Assembly: GCA_933207985.1 (NCBI GenBank)
Contig: OW240917.1
Coordinates: 113,142,655 to 113,206,654, forward strand
Reading direction: 5' to 3'
DNA length: 64,000 nt
Source of the DNA: Pelobates cultripes
Taxonomy: Eukaryota; Chordata; Amphibia; Anura; Pelobatidae
The translations under genes and the position numbers were made by a program. Positions 23,018-34,837 of the stretch are shown here, piece by piece (position 1 is the first letter of the stretch; the number at the start of each line of letters is the position of its first letter). The notes beneath the pieces are model-generated. The model was not told where the DNA came from and searched no databases. It worked only from the letters and a program-made list of their open reading frames with translations.

Positions 23018-23175
23018 CTTCTGACACCAATTTGTTGGGGATAAAATAAGCCCGGGCCCTTTGGTGGATGTTTGCCAACTCTAAATATCAGAGCTCTGGA
23101 AATTGGAAATGAAAAGCAGAGACGTGTTCAATAACCAATTCCAATTTTATTCATACGTCAGTTATATTTATACCC
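23018..23175 (-). mobile_element. LTR 3' part with tRNA-Leu-like primer binding site
   Basis: On the minus strand a TATAAATATA box (about 23173-23165), an AATAAA signal (about 23152-23147) and an LTR-like end CCCCAACA (to 23033) are followed, after a 3-base gap, by TGGTGTCAGAAG (23029-23018). That matches the 3' end complement of tRNA-Leu used as a primer site by some LTR retroelements. The upstream LTR limit is not clear. The partner LTR was not found. Confidence 0.5.
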
Positions 23176-23832
23176 CGTTTTCATGAGTACGAGCATAAAG
23201 GCATGACAATGACGTAGATTGTTTTGCACAAGTTATAATCGGTATGGTCATTCTCGTAAATGATATTAGATAAATTCTTCCCAGAATCGAGGATACAATT
23301 CCAAGTTTAAATTAACCCTTATATGAACAGCTAGGATAGATAGTGAGATGGATATTTATATCTACAATCCCAGCTAATGCATTATACTCACTAAAGATAC
23401 AGCAATCTGCATAATGTTTTGGTGAGTTCCTCACCGTAGTTTTATAACTGCATTATGTCTTTTTGATCTGCAATGTAGATACCCATATATCTGATGCTAC
23501 TAACATTCCATGATGTCAGGTTTGTTGTATATGCTACATTACTTACAAAAACAAAATCACATGGCCATTATATAGTTTTTTCGACTTGTGATAACATATC
23601 TGTCACTTGTCTAATGTACAATGTTTTGCGTGTATTGTGCTAAAGTCACTCAATAAAAAATTGATTGACGGGGGCGCAGCCACGACTCGAATGGCGCTAG
23701 ATGCATGAGGGATTAGCTTTGTTGGCACACAACACAAAGCCTGATTCCTGAGCAAATAACCGGCTACCACATAGTCACTAGCCACCCTGAACCAAGAGAG
23801 AGCGCTAAGGCTAGCAAACTGGCCCGCAAACA

Positions 23833-24711
23833 ATGTCAGAAAGCTTATTTACAGATTACAGCCCTGTCACTGTGCGCTTACTTACTTCAGAGTCTGAAGC
23901 CAGCGATGTCCCCTTGGTATCCCGGCAACCCTGTATTCTGCAAGCTGAACAGGACATCAAGCTCTTAATAGGGGATCTAAAGCAGATTATGAGGGCAGAT
24001 TTTAAAAAACTGGCCTCAGATATCAGAGGGAGCAAGCTGTGCAAGCTATAGGCGACCGGACAGCTCATTTGGAGGACAAAATGGAGGAGGTAATCGAGGT
24101 GCACAACACCCTGGCTGATGCGTATACTACCATCCAATCCTAACTGTAACAGATGAAAATTAAAATGGTGGACAGGGCCCGCAGGAACAACATCAGACTG
24201 AATGGCACCCCCACGGACACCAAAGCACCTGAACTGAAGGAATACGTCACACAACTATTCTGGGTCCTACTACCAGAGTCAAAAGAACCAGACTTACATC
24301 TGGATAGAGTACACAGGCTAGCAAAAACCAAAGAATATACCATTGTCCGAGTGCACTTCTACACAGTGAAGGAAAGGCTCATGCTGGTAGCACTAGATCC
24401 ACAAGGCCTGGAAGATTGCTTTGCAGGAATAGAACTGTATGCGGACATATCCCCAGCCACAATGGCGAAGTGTAGAGCATTTTCCCCCCATCACCAGAGC
24501 TCTGAGAGAGGCCTCTGTGCTGTGCAAGTGGGGCTTCCTGACCCGCCTGATAGAAGAAATGGAGCGGAGAAGATTATGCTTACCCCAGAAGAAGGACGGA
24601 AAATATTACAGCAATGGAGCATCCCCTTACCACAGCTGGACTCATCCACAAAAGCACCACTTGCCAGATGCTCCGGGTGACCATAGACTGTCACCGGGCT
24701 ACTACAGCTAA
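23833..24711 (+). pseudogene. L1 ORF1 (RNA-binding protein) remnant
   Basis: The frames encode an N-terminal part (EQDIKLLIGDLKQIMRADF) and then the core: MVDRARRNNIRLNGTP, LKEYVTQLF, LDRVHRLA and TVKERLM. These match the RRM-like and C-terminal nucleic-acid-binding domains of L1 ORF1 proteins, including the usual 'RRNNI(R)' signature. A stop and frame change near 24050-24150 and another near 24480 break the gene. L1 ORF1p normally forms trimers on the element RNA. Confidence 0.75.
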
Positions 24712-24814
24712 GTGAAGACCTCATGTATTCATAAGGATTAAGTTAACTATTCAGGGGAACCTAATGTATTGTTACCTGTTATGATGCTTATGCACTTAGT
24801 GAGACCAGGGTGTG

Positions 24815-26075
24815 GGATTGTCTTTTGTCTAAACTGTGTGTGGTAGCTGTAGACAATAACTTGGGTACAGAGTGTCCAGTAGTATCTGGGAGTCCCAGTC
24901 AGGTATTTTCCAACACTTGTCTGGGATTAGCAGCAAGTTAAAACAAAATTAATAGTGGGGGATTATTGTCTAAACTGTGCGTGATAACTGTAGCTAATGA
25001 CAATGAGTGCCCACTAATTAGTAGAAAATGAAAGAAGCTCAGAAGTCCTCACCCAGAGTATCTGGGAGTCCCCAGAGTATCTGGGGGTCACAGCAAGGTG
25101 TTTCCAACACTTGTCTGGGATTAGCGGCAAATTGAAACAAAATGCATGGTGAGGACTATTGTCTAAACAATGTGTAATAGCTTGTAATTGAAGACCATAA
25201 ATGCCCACTAATTAATAAATCAAATAGAATAAAATCAACACTTTTCTGAGACTTGCATAAAATACCCCAGATACCTGAGGGGAGTATTGTCTAAACTGTG
25301 CATGGTAGCTGTAGTTTTAAGACAATAAGTCAGTTACAGAGTGCCTAGTAGCATCTAGCAGTCCCAGCCAGGTATTAACCAACACTGGTCTGGGATATGT
25401 TGCAATGTGATACAAAAATTTAGTAGTGGGGATTATTATATAAACTGTCACTGGTAGCTATAGTTAAAGACAAAAAGTCCAGTAAAGAGTGCCCACTTGT
25501 ATCTGGGAGTCACAGCAGGGTGTTCCCAACACTTGACTGGGATTAGCGGCAAGTTGAAACAAAATGCAAAGTGGGGATTATTGTCTAAACTGTGTGTGAT
25601 AGCTTGTAGCTGATGACAATAAATGCCCACTGATTTATAAATCAAATAGAATAAAAGCAACACTTTTTTGAGACTTGCATAAAATACCCCACATACCTGA
25701 AGGGACTATTGTCTAAACTGTGTGTGGCAGCTGTAGTTTTAAGACAATAAGTCGGGTACAGAAGTCCAGTAGTATCTGGGTGTCCCAGCCAGGTATTAAC
25801 CAACACTGGTCTGGGATATGTTGCAATTCTATACAAACATTTGTAGTGGGGATTATCTAAACTGTGCGTGGTAGCTATAATTAAAGACAAAAAGTCAGGT
25901 AAAGAGTGCCCACTTGTATCTGGGAGTCACAGCAGGGTGTTCCCAACACTTGTCTGGGATCAGCGGCAAATTGAAACAAAATGCATAGTGGGTATTATTG
26001 TCTAAACTGTGTGATAGCTTGTAGCTGAAGACAATAAATGCCCACTAATAAATAAAACAAGATAGAATCCTTATC
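24815..26075. repeat. Tandem array of about 145-bp monomers with a 420-bp higher-order unit
   Basis: The word TTGTCTAAACTGTG or a variant recurs near 24825, 24965, 25150, 25289, 25437, 25578, 25707, 25857 and 25998, each followed by a TAGCTGTAG-like and a TCTGGGAGTCACAGC-like segment. Monomers one unit apart differ, but those three apart match best (25289 with 25707; 25437 with 25857; 25150, 25578 and 25998), giving a 418-428-bp higher-order repeat. It lies between the L1 ORF1 remnant and the PLE 3' end. Confidence 0.85.
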
Positions 26076-26454
26076 TTATAAGGAATGTCTACAAGGAGAG
26101 GGTGAGAGGAGGTTTCTATTGTGGCTTAATAGGTGATGATATGGTAAAAATAGTTACCCATAATGCTCTATGAAGCTGAAGAAATAGCTTGGATTTCTTC
26201 AGGGGGAGGGAAAAATCCTAAGATAATGTGCCCTAACAATATGTGCCTTCGAGGGCACCCCTTAAAAGTAATGCCTAGTATTCCCACTGCGATAGGATGA
26301 AACCTTCCTCCAATATCCTGAGAAGTATAACTAGAATAGAGACCCTGACTCACTAGTTAATTAAACCGCTCATGGTAGGTAGTTGTTAGTAGAAAGACTG
26401 CTGGTACAGTGTAAAGACTGCTGGTACAGTGGCTGTGGATAGCGCTAGTCAGTG

Positions 26455-26493
26455 CCCCTGACGCATTTTAGCCACTCTGGCTCATCAGAGGGG
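26455..26493 (-). ncRNA. Degenerate hammerhead ribozyme (copy C)
   Basis: On the minus strand, CTGATGA (26488-26482) is followed by a GCCA-GAG-TGGC stem II, then TAAAATGCGTC where GAAACGCGTC is expected. Stem I CCCCU/AGGGG is intact. The expected GAAA is changed in a way that includes CpG-type decay and one extra base, so G12 of the core is lost and activity is unlikely. Confidence 0.6.
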
Positions 26494-27131
26494 AACCAGA
26501 CCCCTGGTTTAGTCCAGTTTAAAAAGGTAAAGGGTAGCTTTTATTGGTCCATTCAAAAAGGCAACAGACCAATGGGAAGTGACTGAGAGGGTTTAGCAAT
26601 TTTAACCCCTCCAGTAGAGAAGTTGAATTGGAATAAAAAAAAATAAAAAATGATTGACTTTGTAGCAAAACCCAAACATGGGTTAGAGTACTGGGGGTTA
26701 AGTATGGTAACATAAAAAAAATTATAAAAATAAATAAATAACCAGTTGGAATTTGGAAATAATGTATATAGTTCAAGCTTTTTATTAAAGTATTATCCAC
26801 AATAAATAAACAAGTGATGACCAGTGGTCATGGGTCTAATAATCCTATGTGTGAAGGAGTAATGCAGAACAATGTCAACCGGATAGAAGGTTGGACTGTG
26901 TGAATATTGCTACATTGTTGCTTAAGTCAATAGTGTTTCTCGTATTTGGGAAAGGAATTCTGGATTAAAACTAAAGTGTATGGCATAAGGAGCTACATAA
27001 AGTTGCTAGTTTTGAGGCTAGATAGATATTTAGGACAAATAGCAGGAAAATTATTAATATTTATCAAAGACAAATTAAGTTAAATATTGAGATGTAAAAA
27101 TGGTTTGCAATAACTAATCTCTCGTAAAGAG

Positions 27132-30026
27132 TTAGTGAATGAATTGAGTGATGTTGAACTCCTCGTTGAGACCTAAAGGAGTTAAAGTCTTGAACTTGTG
27201 GATCCATTTTGATTCCCTTTTCAGCAGTCTAGTGTTGAAATCACCCTTTCTGGCATTAGTGGTTATTCTTTCGATTGCTTGGAATTTGAGGTGGATCTTC
27301 TTGATGTTGGGAGCGAACATGGTTAGATATATGGGTGGAAATGTTAGCATTAGTGACAGAATTAACATGTTGTAGTATGCGTCTGCGAAATTGTTGGTAA
27401 GTTTTACCAATGTACTGTAAATTGCAACTGCAGATGATGACATATACTATTTTTGTAGTGCTGCAATTTATGAAGTTTCTGACTGGGTGGCTATTGGTTC
27501 TGGTCCTATGTACAGTTTTAGAAGTGTTAATAAATTTGCAGGCCTTGCAGGAGCCACATTTAAAACCTCCCTTTGTCAGGGAGAGCCATCCAGGGGATCC
27601 AGAGGATTTTGTTTGGGTAGCCCAGTTCTTTGAATCTGGTTTTTATCTCTTTGGCTTCTTCCTGAAATGCTGCATTATTAGAACAGTTCCTGTGCGCTCT
27701 TAGGTATTGACCATATGGTATACCGGCTTTGAGTTTTACAGGCTGATGGCTTTGCCAGTGGAGAATATTATTAGTTGCAGTGGCTTTTCTGAATAACTCA
27801 GTTTCAACCTGTCCATCCATAGATAGTGTTATTCTAAGATCGAGGAATTAAAGTGTATTTGCGTCAATTACAGAGGTTAGTTGTAAACCAATATCATTGT
27901 TGTTTGATATTAACCAGTTGTTGGAACACAGTGACTGAGCCAGTCCAGAATAAGAGCACATTGTCAATGTATCTGTGCCAGCCAAGTATATATTTGCTGT
28001 ATTGATAATCAATGTTTGTGAGCATAGTTTCTCCCACCACCCTAGATATAGATTTGCATAGCTTGGGGCATATGTCTTCCCTATGGCAGTGCCTTTTAAT
28101 TGCAAATAGTAGGTGCGATTGAATACAAAGTAGTTGTGTGTGAGAATGAAGAGCAAGAGATCCAGTAGGACTATTCTGTGAGATGGGGAGTATTTGTGAG
28201 ATTTATCCAAGAAGTATGATGTTGCTTTGATCCCTATTTTGTGTGGAATGTTATTGTATAACGAAACTACATCTAAACTTGCAAGAAGTGTGTTGAGGGG
28301 TAGCACAATATTTTCCAGGTTGAGCAAAGTCTCTTTAGTGTTCTAAGGGAATGAGGTCAGTTCGGTAACAAAAGGATGTATTAGATTTTCCAGAAATTTA
28401 CTGGCATTTTCAATAAGGGATTGCTTGCCCAAGAAGATAGGTCTACCTGGTGGTTGTATGAGATTTTTGTGAACTTTTAGGTAAGCGATAGAAGGTGGCT
28501 ATGGTTGGTAGGTTTCTAGGCATATTGAATCTCAATTCGTCTGTGGTGATTATATTTTCAGTAGGGTCTTAATGGATGTTAGATATGATGAGGTGGGGTC
28601 TCCATCTAGCTTTTTGTAACAGAGGATTTCGTTAAGATGGTGCATACACATCTCTATATATTGGTCCCTATTTAAGATTACAATGTTTTCCCCCTTATCC
28701 CAAGGTTTAATAATGAGATCTTTTCACATGCTAAGTTCACTTAAAGCTCTGCGCTCTCCAATGGTCAAATTGTTTTGTTCAATTCTTGGTACAGGAAAGG
28801 ACTCTTTCCTGTCAGTTGTCATTTTTACAAATAGATCAAAGTTAATATTGTCTCTTAAATTGGAGGTAAACCAGCTTAGAGGTCTAAAGTTTGTAAGGGG
28901 AGGTGTAGTTTCCTGCTCTTCAAGGAGCTGTACCAATGATTGTAGATGTGTGTAGTCATCATTGGTAAGACCTAATTCTTTGGCAGCTTTATTATCCTTC
29001 CTTTTATGAAATGTGCATAGTGCGAGTTTGTGGCCACAAAGATTAATATCTTTAAGCCATTCAAACTTATCTGCACTAGGTGTAGGTACAAACAATAGGC
29101 CTCTATTCAGTAGGGAAATCAGATGTTATAGAGTAAAGTTGGAGAGGATTATAATTTTCATTTGGGTAACATCCATATCATTAAGATTTACTTTCTGAAG
29201 TTGGTCCATTGTGGTTTGTATGCCCACCTTTGTCGGTCTCTTAGTCGACCCTTCTGTGGTAGGGGCCAGTCCTGGTCTAAAAAAGAGGTAGAGCCAGAGG
29301 AGGATGCAGAAGTGGATAGTGGTGGAGTATCTAGAAAAGCTACTGTTTTGTTTGTTTCTTTCAGTATGCCTCTTTTTGTGGAGTGTGTTGCTCGTGTGGA
29401 ACCAGTAGATGAACGCCTGTTGTGTGTTGAGCCTGAATCTGAGTCTGTCCATTCTGTTATCCCTGAAGAAAAGCTATTCCTATTATTGGTGCATATTTTG
29501 GATCTTTTGGTTTGTCTAAATTTCTCCCTTCCTTAAAGTCTCTGAAATTTCTTTGGAATTTAAAATGTTTCTTTTCCTTTATATGTATAGTGAAGCTATC
29601 AATATTTTTTTGTAATTTTGTTTCCATCAATGTGTAGTCAGAGTTGGTCTGGAATTCCTTCACCTTGGTGATTTTGTTCTTTGTTTATTTTTTCAAAGTT
29701 CTCTTCTTCGAGTTTGATAAGATATTGCACCAATTTGTAAGAGCAATCTATCAGTATATTGTTCCACACTTTAAGGTATTAACTTTTTCAGGTGTAGAGA
29801 TCTCAGGTCTAAGGCCTCTATGCACTAATTTCTGGTCTAAGTAGTGGCGTAAACTGGTGACTTCCCAGTACCATTTTATCTGTAATTTGTAAAGTTGTTG
29901 GATGGAAAAGATTATGTTGTTAATATCATCAGGATTGTTTTTTCCCAGTGGTTCTAATGAAAAAACATTATAGATGTCATTAGGGCCAGCATTGGGGTCA
30001 GCTACACCAGATATAAATGTCGACAT
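27132..30026 (-). pseudogene. Penelope-like retroelement protein, copy 1 (RT plus GIY-YIG side), broken
   Basis: Reading down the minus strand: an N-terminal segment with IQQLYKLQIKWYWEVTSLRHY (30026-29751) and lysine-rich coil sequence (29663-29457); the FVPT-x-D-x-FEWLKDI block (29095-28980); RT motif A in SLDVVSLYNNIPH (about 28290); GTAIGKTYAPSYANLYLGWWE (about 28090-28030); a Y-I-D-N motif at 27971-27960 (one frame off the main RT frame); the RT thumb with IPYGQYLRAHRNCS (about 27700); and a C-terminal part to FNITQFIH before a stop. Frameshifts and stops occur throughout. The canonical RT motif is YxDD; here the second Asp is Asn. Confidence 0.78.
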
Positions 30027-30439
30027 GTGCAGAGGATAAATGATGCAAGAAATGGGTATTGAAACCCTAGGTCTAAAATGTAAACATAAATATAGAAGGT
30101 ATGCAGTAGCTTATCTTCTGAGTGGGGGCTAACCCCTAGTGAAATTAATTCACTAATAATGCACAAAAGTGTGAGGGGAACAGGAGAGAACAGATATTGG
30201 TAGAGTATCCTATGGAGTGGAATACCATATTAGTTGCAGGAAACAGTAAGGGTACAGTAGAGAACTTAATGCAACCTTAATTAATTTATTAAGCTGAAGT
30301 TAAAAGCAGTGACTACTGATGGTGGTCCCTTTTGTTATACACTTTATGTATTACGGTGATCTCTGTCATCCCACCCCCCAAGGCCCTTCTAAAGCCTTGG
30401 TGGTATCTATGACAGACGCCATTTCTGTGACATGCCTAT

Positions 30440-31840
30440 TTGGTGGAGGCCAACACCAGCTTTCCACTCCTTTCATTAAATGCTAAGGGTCTCAACTCTC
30501 CCCACAAGCAGAGACTGGCACTACAGGAAGCAAAAAAGACTAAGACCCAAGTTGCCTTTTTTTTTTCAAGAAACCCACTTTGCAAAGAAGAAGAGAGGGG
30601 TCTCCATCCTCATTAGCAAAGATGTGGCATTCAAACTCATTAACAAACATGCAGACAAACTAGGGAGATTCTTAATAATACAATGTTACTTGAATAACGC
30701 TCCATACACATTGGTCAATGTGTACGGACCGCACACTAATCAAGTAGCTTTCCTAGCCAAGATTTTCCAAAAACTGGACAAATGGAGACTGGGAGAGGTG
30801 ATAATGGGAGGAGACACCAATTTTCTGTTAGACACCCAGCTAGATGCATTGGCAACAGCGACGATAGCAACACCCACCGAACTTAGCAGAGAAACCATGG
30901 TACGAGGTACCAAATCCTTTCAGAGCATGAGTTTCGGACCCATAGAGAGTGACACACCCCCAAGAAAGAGACTTCTCATTCCACTCCCTTGTACACAATA
31001 TGTACTCGCGGATGGACCGGTTCCTGATACCTACCTCCCTACTAGGCAATGTGGTCAACTCTACAGTATACACCATAACGTGGTCAGACTATGCCCCACT
31101 TCCCAGCTAAGGGCAAAGGCTCATTGTGGCTTAAAGAACACTTACTTACAGACCCAGTGATTTTGAAGGATGTTCACACAGAAATCACAAACTATTTCAA
31201 ATTAAATCAACACCTGGAAACGTCAATAGAACATAGGTTGCTGGCACACAAGGCATATATTAGGAGTATTCATTAAACATGCTAGTAGAAGTAAGAAAGA
31301 GCGTCTCGCCAAATACTTAAATCTCACTAAACGACTTACTGAATTAAACATGCAGAACAATACTGAACCCCGAGCTAAACATCTCCAAGAGATTAAGGAT
31401 ATTAGAACCCAATTGCAAGAATTAGAACTATCCAAAACACATTTTTTTTGTTGAGGAGATTCAAATCTAAATTTTTTGGAACAAGGCAATTAGGCAATGA
31501 AACTTCTGGCAGCCAGGCTTAAACAGAGAACCCTAGCCACTAAAATTGTACATATTTATAACTCAGAGGGACAAAAAATTGTTAATCCAGACCTAATAGT
31601 ACAAGAGTTTGCGCAATTCTGTCACAAACTCTATAAACTAAAAGTTGAACCTCACACGGTGCAACCTACTGAACAACGCATAAAGGATTTTCTAAAAGAA
31701 ATTCCGTTAAGAGCTATACCCGAATCAAAAAGTAATTCAGCCAATTTCAGCAGTGGAAATACACAACCTCCTTAAACTTCTACTGCATGCCAAATCACCA
31801 GGTGTAGATGGTCTATCGGCCGAGGGGTTTTTCTTTCCAT
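30440..31840 (+). pseudogene. L1 ORF2 5' part: APE endonuclease and start of reverse transcriptase
   Basis: The endonuclease domain shows FFFQETHF, RGVSILISKD, TLVNVYGPH and the catalytic-type GGDTNFLLD. After frame breaks, further ORF2 linker sequence follows, and the RT beginning HAKSPGVDGLSAEGF near 31790-31830. The frame then ends in unrelated sequence, so the RT palm with its catalytic aspartates is missing. L1 ORF2 normally nicks target DNA and reverse-transcribes the element RNA. Confidence 0.78.
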
Positions 31841-31844
31841 CATT

Positions 31845-32399
31845 TTATACCATTAGTGCTTGCTGTGGACTCATCTATGCTGTTTTTTTATTTTATTATT
31901 ATTATTATTGTTCACTATTGTCTAATAAATTGCTTGTATTTTTAACTTATATCTCTTTTTCTCTGTTTCTAATTCTATGGGCTTGAGCCCTATCGCACAT
32001 TCATTATACCAGGATGGGTAAATATGAGATTGTTTTTCTGGTTACCTAGCGCCCTCTGATGTGTGGTTTCACAAGTGTTTTTTAACTTGGACACTCACTG
32101 GTGGTTGTATATTGTATTTATAAGGGTTTTTTAAGGAGTGAACCTTTTGAGTGGCAGCTTTTTAACCAGCTCCTGCACGTGTGCTATATCCACTGTTTGT
32201 CTGTCATGTCACCATGAACCGCACATCACCCTAACATCTTCTCCTTCCTACTTTTCAACCACCTGCTTGCTTTCTTTCTCTCTTTCTCTTTCTTTCTTTC
32301 TCTTGCTTTCTCTCTCTTTCTTAGATCTATCCTTACTTTTATAACTAGTCAATTTCTGGTTAAAGAACCATAGGACTTTCTGTTAAATTAAATTGCTGA
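31845..32399. other. Unrelated sequence replacing the L1 reverse-transcriptase core
   Basis: Between the RT start and the L1 3' untranslated region lies about 550 bp of non-L1 sequence. It includes an (ATT)n stretch near 31885-31910 and a CT/CTTT microsatellite at 32273-32322. No ends or duplication identify it. Confidence 0.45.
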
Positions 32400-32752
32400 A
32401 TGTTTTCCTTCGATACAGGGGGCAGGAGTAATACCACACAAAAAGGGAAGGGAATATACATAAGAGATGGAAAACAGTAGCAGGGGTCCCACGTTCACCC
32501 CACAAGGGGGAACCGGGGACAGCAAGCTGAGAATAGACGAGTAACCATTGTACTAGAATAAGAATATTTCAGTTTTCACTGAGAAGAATATGGATAAAGG
32601 GAAAAGATAGCATGTTTTCTATGAAATGTCTGTTATCACACACAACCCTTTGATGTACTAATGTAACACCTTTCCTACTTTCTGTACCTTAGTATCAACT
32701 TTGCCTTATAAAATCAATTAACTAAAATTGAAAAAAAAAAAAAATTGATTGA

Positions 32753-34330
32753 AATATTTTTTAGCTAGGAATAAACCAGGGTACAAAGAATAGAATTAAC
32801 TTGTTTTAGGGCTGTGACTGTGTCTTCCTAAAGGGAAAATAACATATAAGCCAAAGTGTTCCAATAACAAACTAACATTATATCACATACTTTAGAAAAT
32901 AAATATGCCTCACCTGTCCTACCGCTCCTCATTATGAAATGTGTCGTTCTTACTGGTTGTGTCGACCTCCTAACTTGCGGTGTCCAATTGCAAATGCCCA
33001 GTGGGCCACGATGGCCATGGGCCGAGGCTGAGAGTGGAGGTCACAGGATCTCACCTGCCAGTCTATGCAGGGCCGGCGCTATCCGAGCATCGGCCATGCT
33101 TTGTACCTTCATGGGCCGGTGGGGAGATCAAAGATCTCCCTCACCGGTCTACAGGTATTGATATGCAGCTGGAGGGAGGCAGGAAAGGGGAGCTCTAGCC
33201 AGCTGGTCTGCCGGGTTCCTCTCACGAGGTCGGAGCGTTGCAGCGGTTACCACGGCAACACTCACATCTCGCAAGAGTGAACTCTAGCCCTGCAGGTTAG
33301 AGTTCACTCTCACCACTAAGACTACCAGGGATGCAGCCCGGCCCCCCTCCATGGCAGCACAGCTCCCCCCTCCCAGGCTAAAGGTAAGAAGGGAAGTGGT
33401 GATATAACTATTTTTTTAAATAAAAAAAATACATATTTAAATGAACATATTCACACACAGCACACTCACACTAACAACACCCTCACACACACACACACAC
33501 ACACACACAGCACCCTCAGACACACTCTCTCTTTTTTTGCCGCCCCCTGGTTAGTGCCTGCAGGGGGAACAGCATTCCTGCTGTGAAAAAAGTGCAGGAA
33601 CACCATTCCCACACTTTCCTGCAGGACTCAAGCCCTGTCTTTGTCCCTATCTGTTCTGAACTTAATACGGTGAAAACATTTTCCGGGTACCTCCTGTGTA
33701 AAGGAGCAAGAACCCGGATTAGCTATACATCATGACACCGACCTTAACCTAATATGACCTTATGTCACTTTGTAAACAACCTAATTGGTATCTTCAGATA
33801 CCAGATATTTCACTGCCAAGTGAGAAAGCTGGTTGACAGTGAAATGTGTGTAAAATAAAGTGTTGTATAAAACTTTGTTGGCTTATATTTTATGTCTCTC
33901 TGATTAAAAAAAAAAAAAAAAAACATAGAGAGAAGAAAGCTTAAATGTAGCACTTGGAATAGAAAATAAAAAATGAGAAATACAGGATAAATGATTAAAA
34001 TTGGATAATAAGTTAATAGTGAGTATTAAATAAGTTACTTTGTATGATGAATAATGTGGAATAATGTAGCAGATTATTTATTCATTCTATATTGTAATCA
34101 TCCCTCTATGTCTCAAGGAGGAAAGTATGAAGCATGTACAAAATATATGCACTATGTAGGCTATTTAGATACATTTCTAGTGCAAATTGGATTAAAAAGG
34201 ACATGGAAACATGAGTACATGCTTTCACTATGGTTTAAAAATGATAAGAGGATCTAAACTTTTAAAATTAACTGCCTTAGTTGATTAATATCTGTACTTA
34301 TAATATATTAGCCAACTTCAATTCAGCATT
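32753..34330. other. Intron sequence with possible hAT end fragments and an (AC)13 microsatellite
   Basis: CAGGGCCGGCGCTATCC at 33068 resembles the hAT end at 14616 but has no matching partner. A TTGCCGCCCCC/CTGCAGGGGG-type region ending AAGCCCTG near 33635 may be another hAT terminus on the minus strand. A pure (AC)n run lies at 33484-33509. No gene seen. Confidence 0.4.
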
Positions 34331-34336
34331 TAGTTC

Positions 34337-34837
34337 TTAAAGGACCACTATAGTGCCAGGAAAACATACTCGTTTTCCTGGCACTATAGTGCCCTGAGGG
34401 TGCCCCCACCCTCAGGGACCCCCTCCCGCCCGGCTCTGGAAGGGGAAAAGGGGTAAAAACTTACCTTTTTCCAGCGCTGGGCGGAGAGCTCTCCTCCTCC
34501 TCTCCGCCTCCGATCCTCCCCGCCGGCTGAATGCGCACGCGCGGCAAGAGCTGCGCGCGCATTCAGCCCGTCGCATAGGAAAGCATTTACAATGCTTTCC
34601 TAAGGACGCTTGCGTGCTCTCACTGTGAAAATCACAGTGAGAAGCACGCAAGCGCCTCTAGTGGCTGTCAATGAGACAGCCACTAGAGGATTAGGGGGAA
34701 GGCTTAACCCATTCATAATTATAGCAGTTTCTCTGAAACTGCTATAATTATGAAAAATGGGTTAACCCTAGAAGGACCTGGCACCCAGACCACTTCATTA
34801 AGCTGAAGTGGTCTGGGTGCCTAGAGTGGTCCTTTAA
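34337..34837 (-). mobile_element. T2/Kolobok-like MITE
   Basis: The element has TTAAAGGACCACTATAG at the left and GAGTGGTCCTTTAA at the right, with TTAA at both limits. It is about 500 bp and is the reverse-oriented relative of the element at 20441-20920, sharing the AGACCACTTCATTAAGCTGA end hairpin, the CTCTAGTGGC core and the GC-rich centre. It abuts the PLE GIY-YIG coding sequence at its right edge. Confidence 0.88.

Larger units (their letters stand above)
26090..30300 (-). mobile_element. Penelope-like element, copy 1, inside the L1
   Basis: The minus strand carries, in order, an N-terminal coiled region, reverse transcriptase and a C-terminal GIY-YIG-side segment, followed by a hammerhead remnant at 26455-26493. 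It is the same family as the copy at 51.65-57.58 kb. The end positions are approximate because I found no clean duplication. The tandem array at 24.8-26.1 kb may be part of its terminal region. Confidence 0.7.
23655..32752 (+). mobile_element. L1-type LINE insertion with target duplications, interrupted internally
   Basis: The segment is bounded by AAAAAATTGATTGA at 23655-23668 and, after an A-tail, at 32739-32752, a clear L1-style target duplication. The element starts CGGGGGCGCAGCC, carries ORF1 remnants to 24711, then ORF2 endonuclease from about 30440, and ends in 3' untranslated sequence plus poly(A) at 32731-32744. A Penelope-like element and a tandem array separate ORF1 from ORF2. The ORF2 reverse-transcriptase core is lost near 31.85 kb and replaced by unrelated sequence. 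The insertion of L1 came first, the PLE later. Confidence 0.75.

Noticed and set aside
32985..33300. Overlapping plus-strand frames in a GC-richer patch
   Set aside because: There are three mutually overlapping frames with no motif; the patch looks like transposon sequence.
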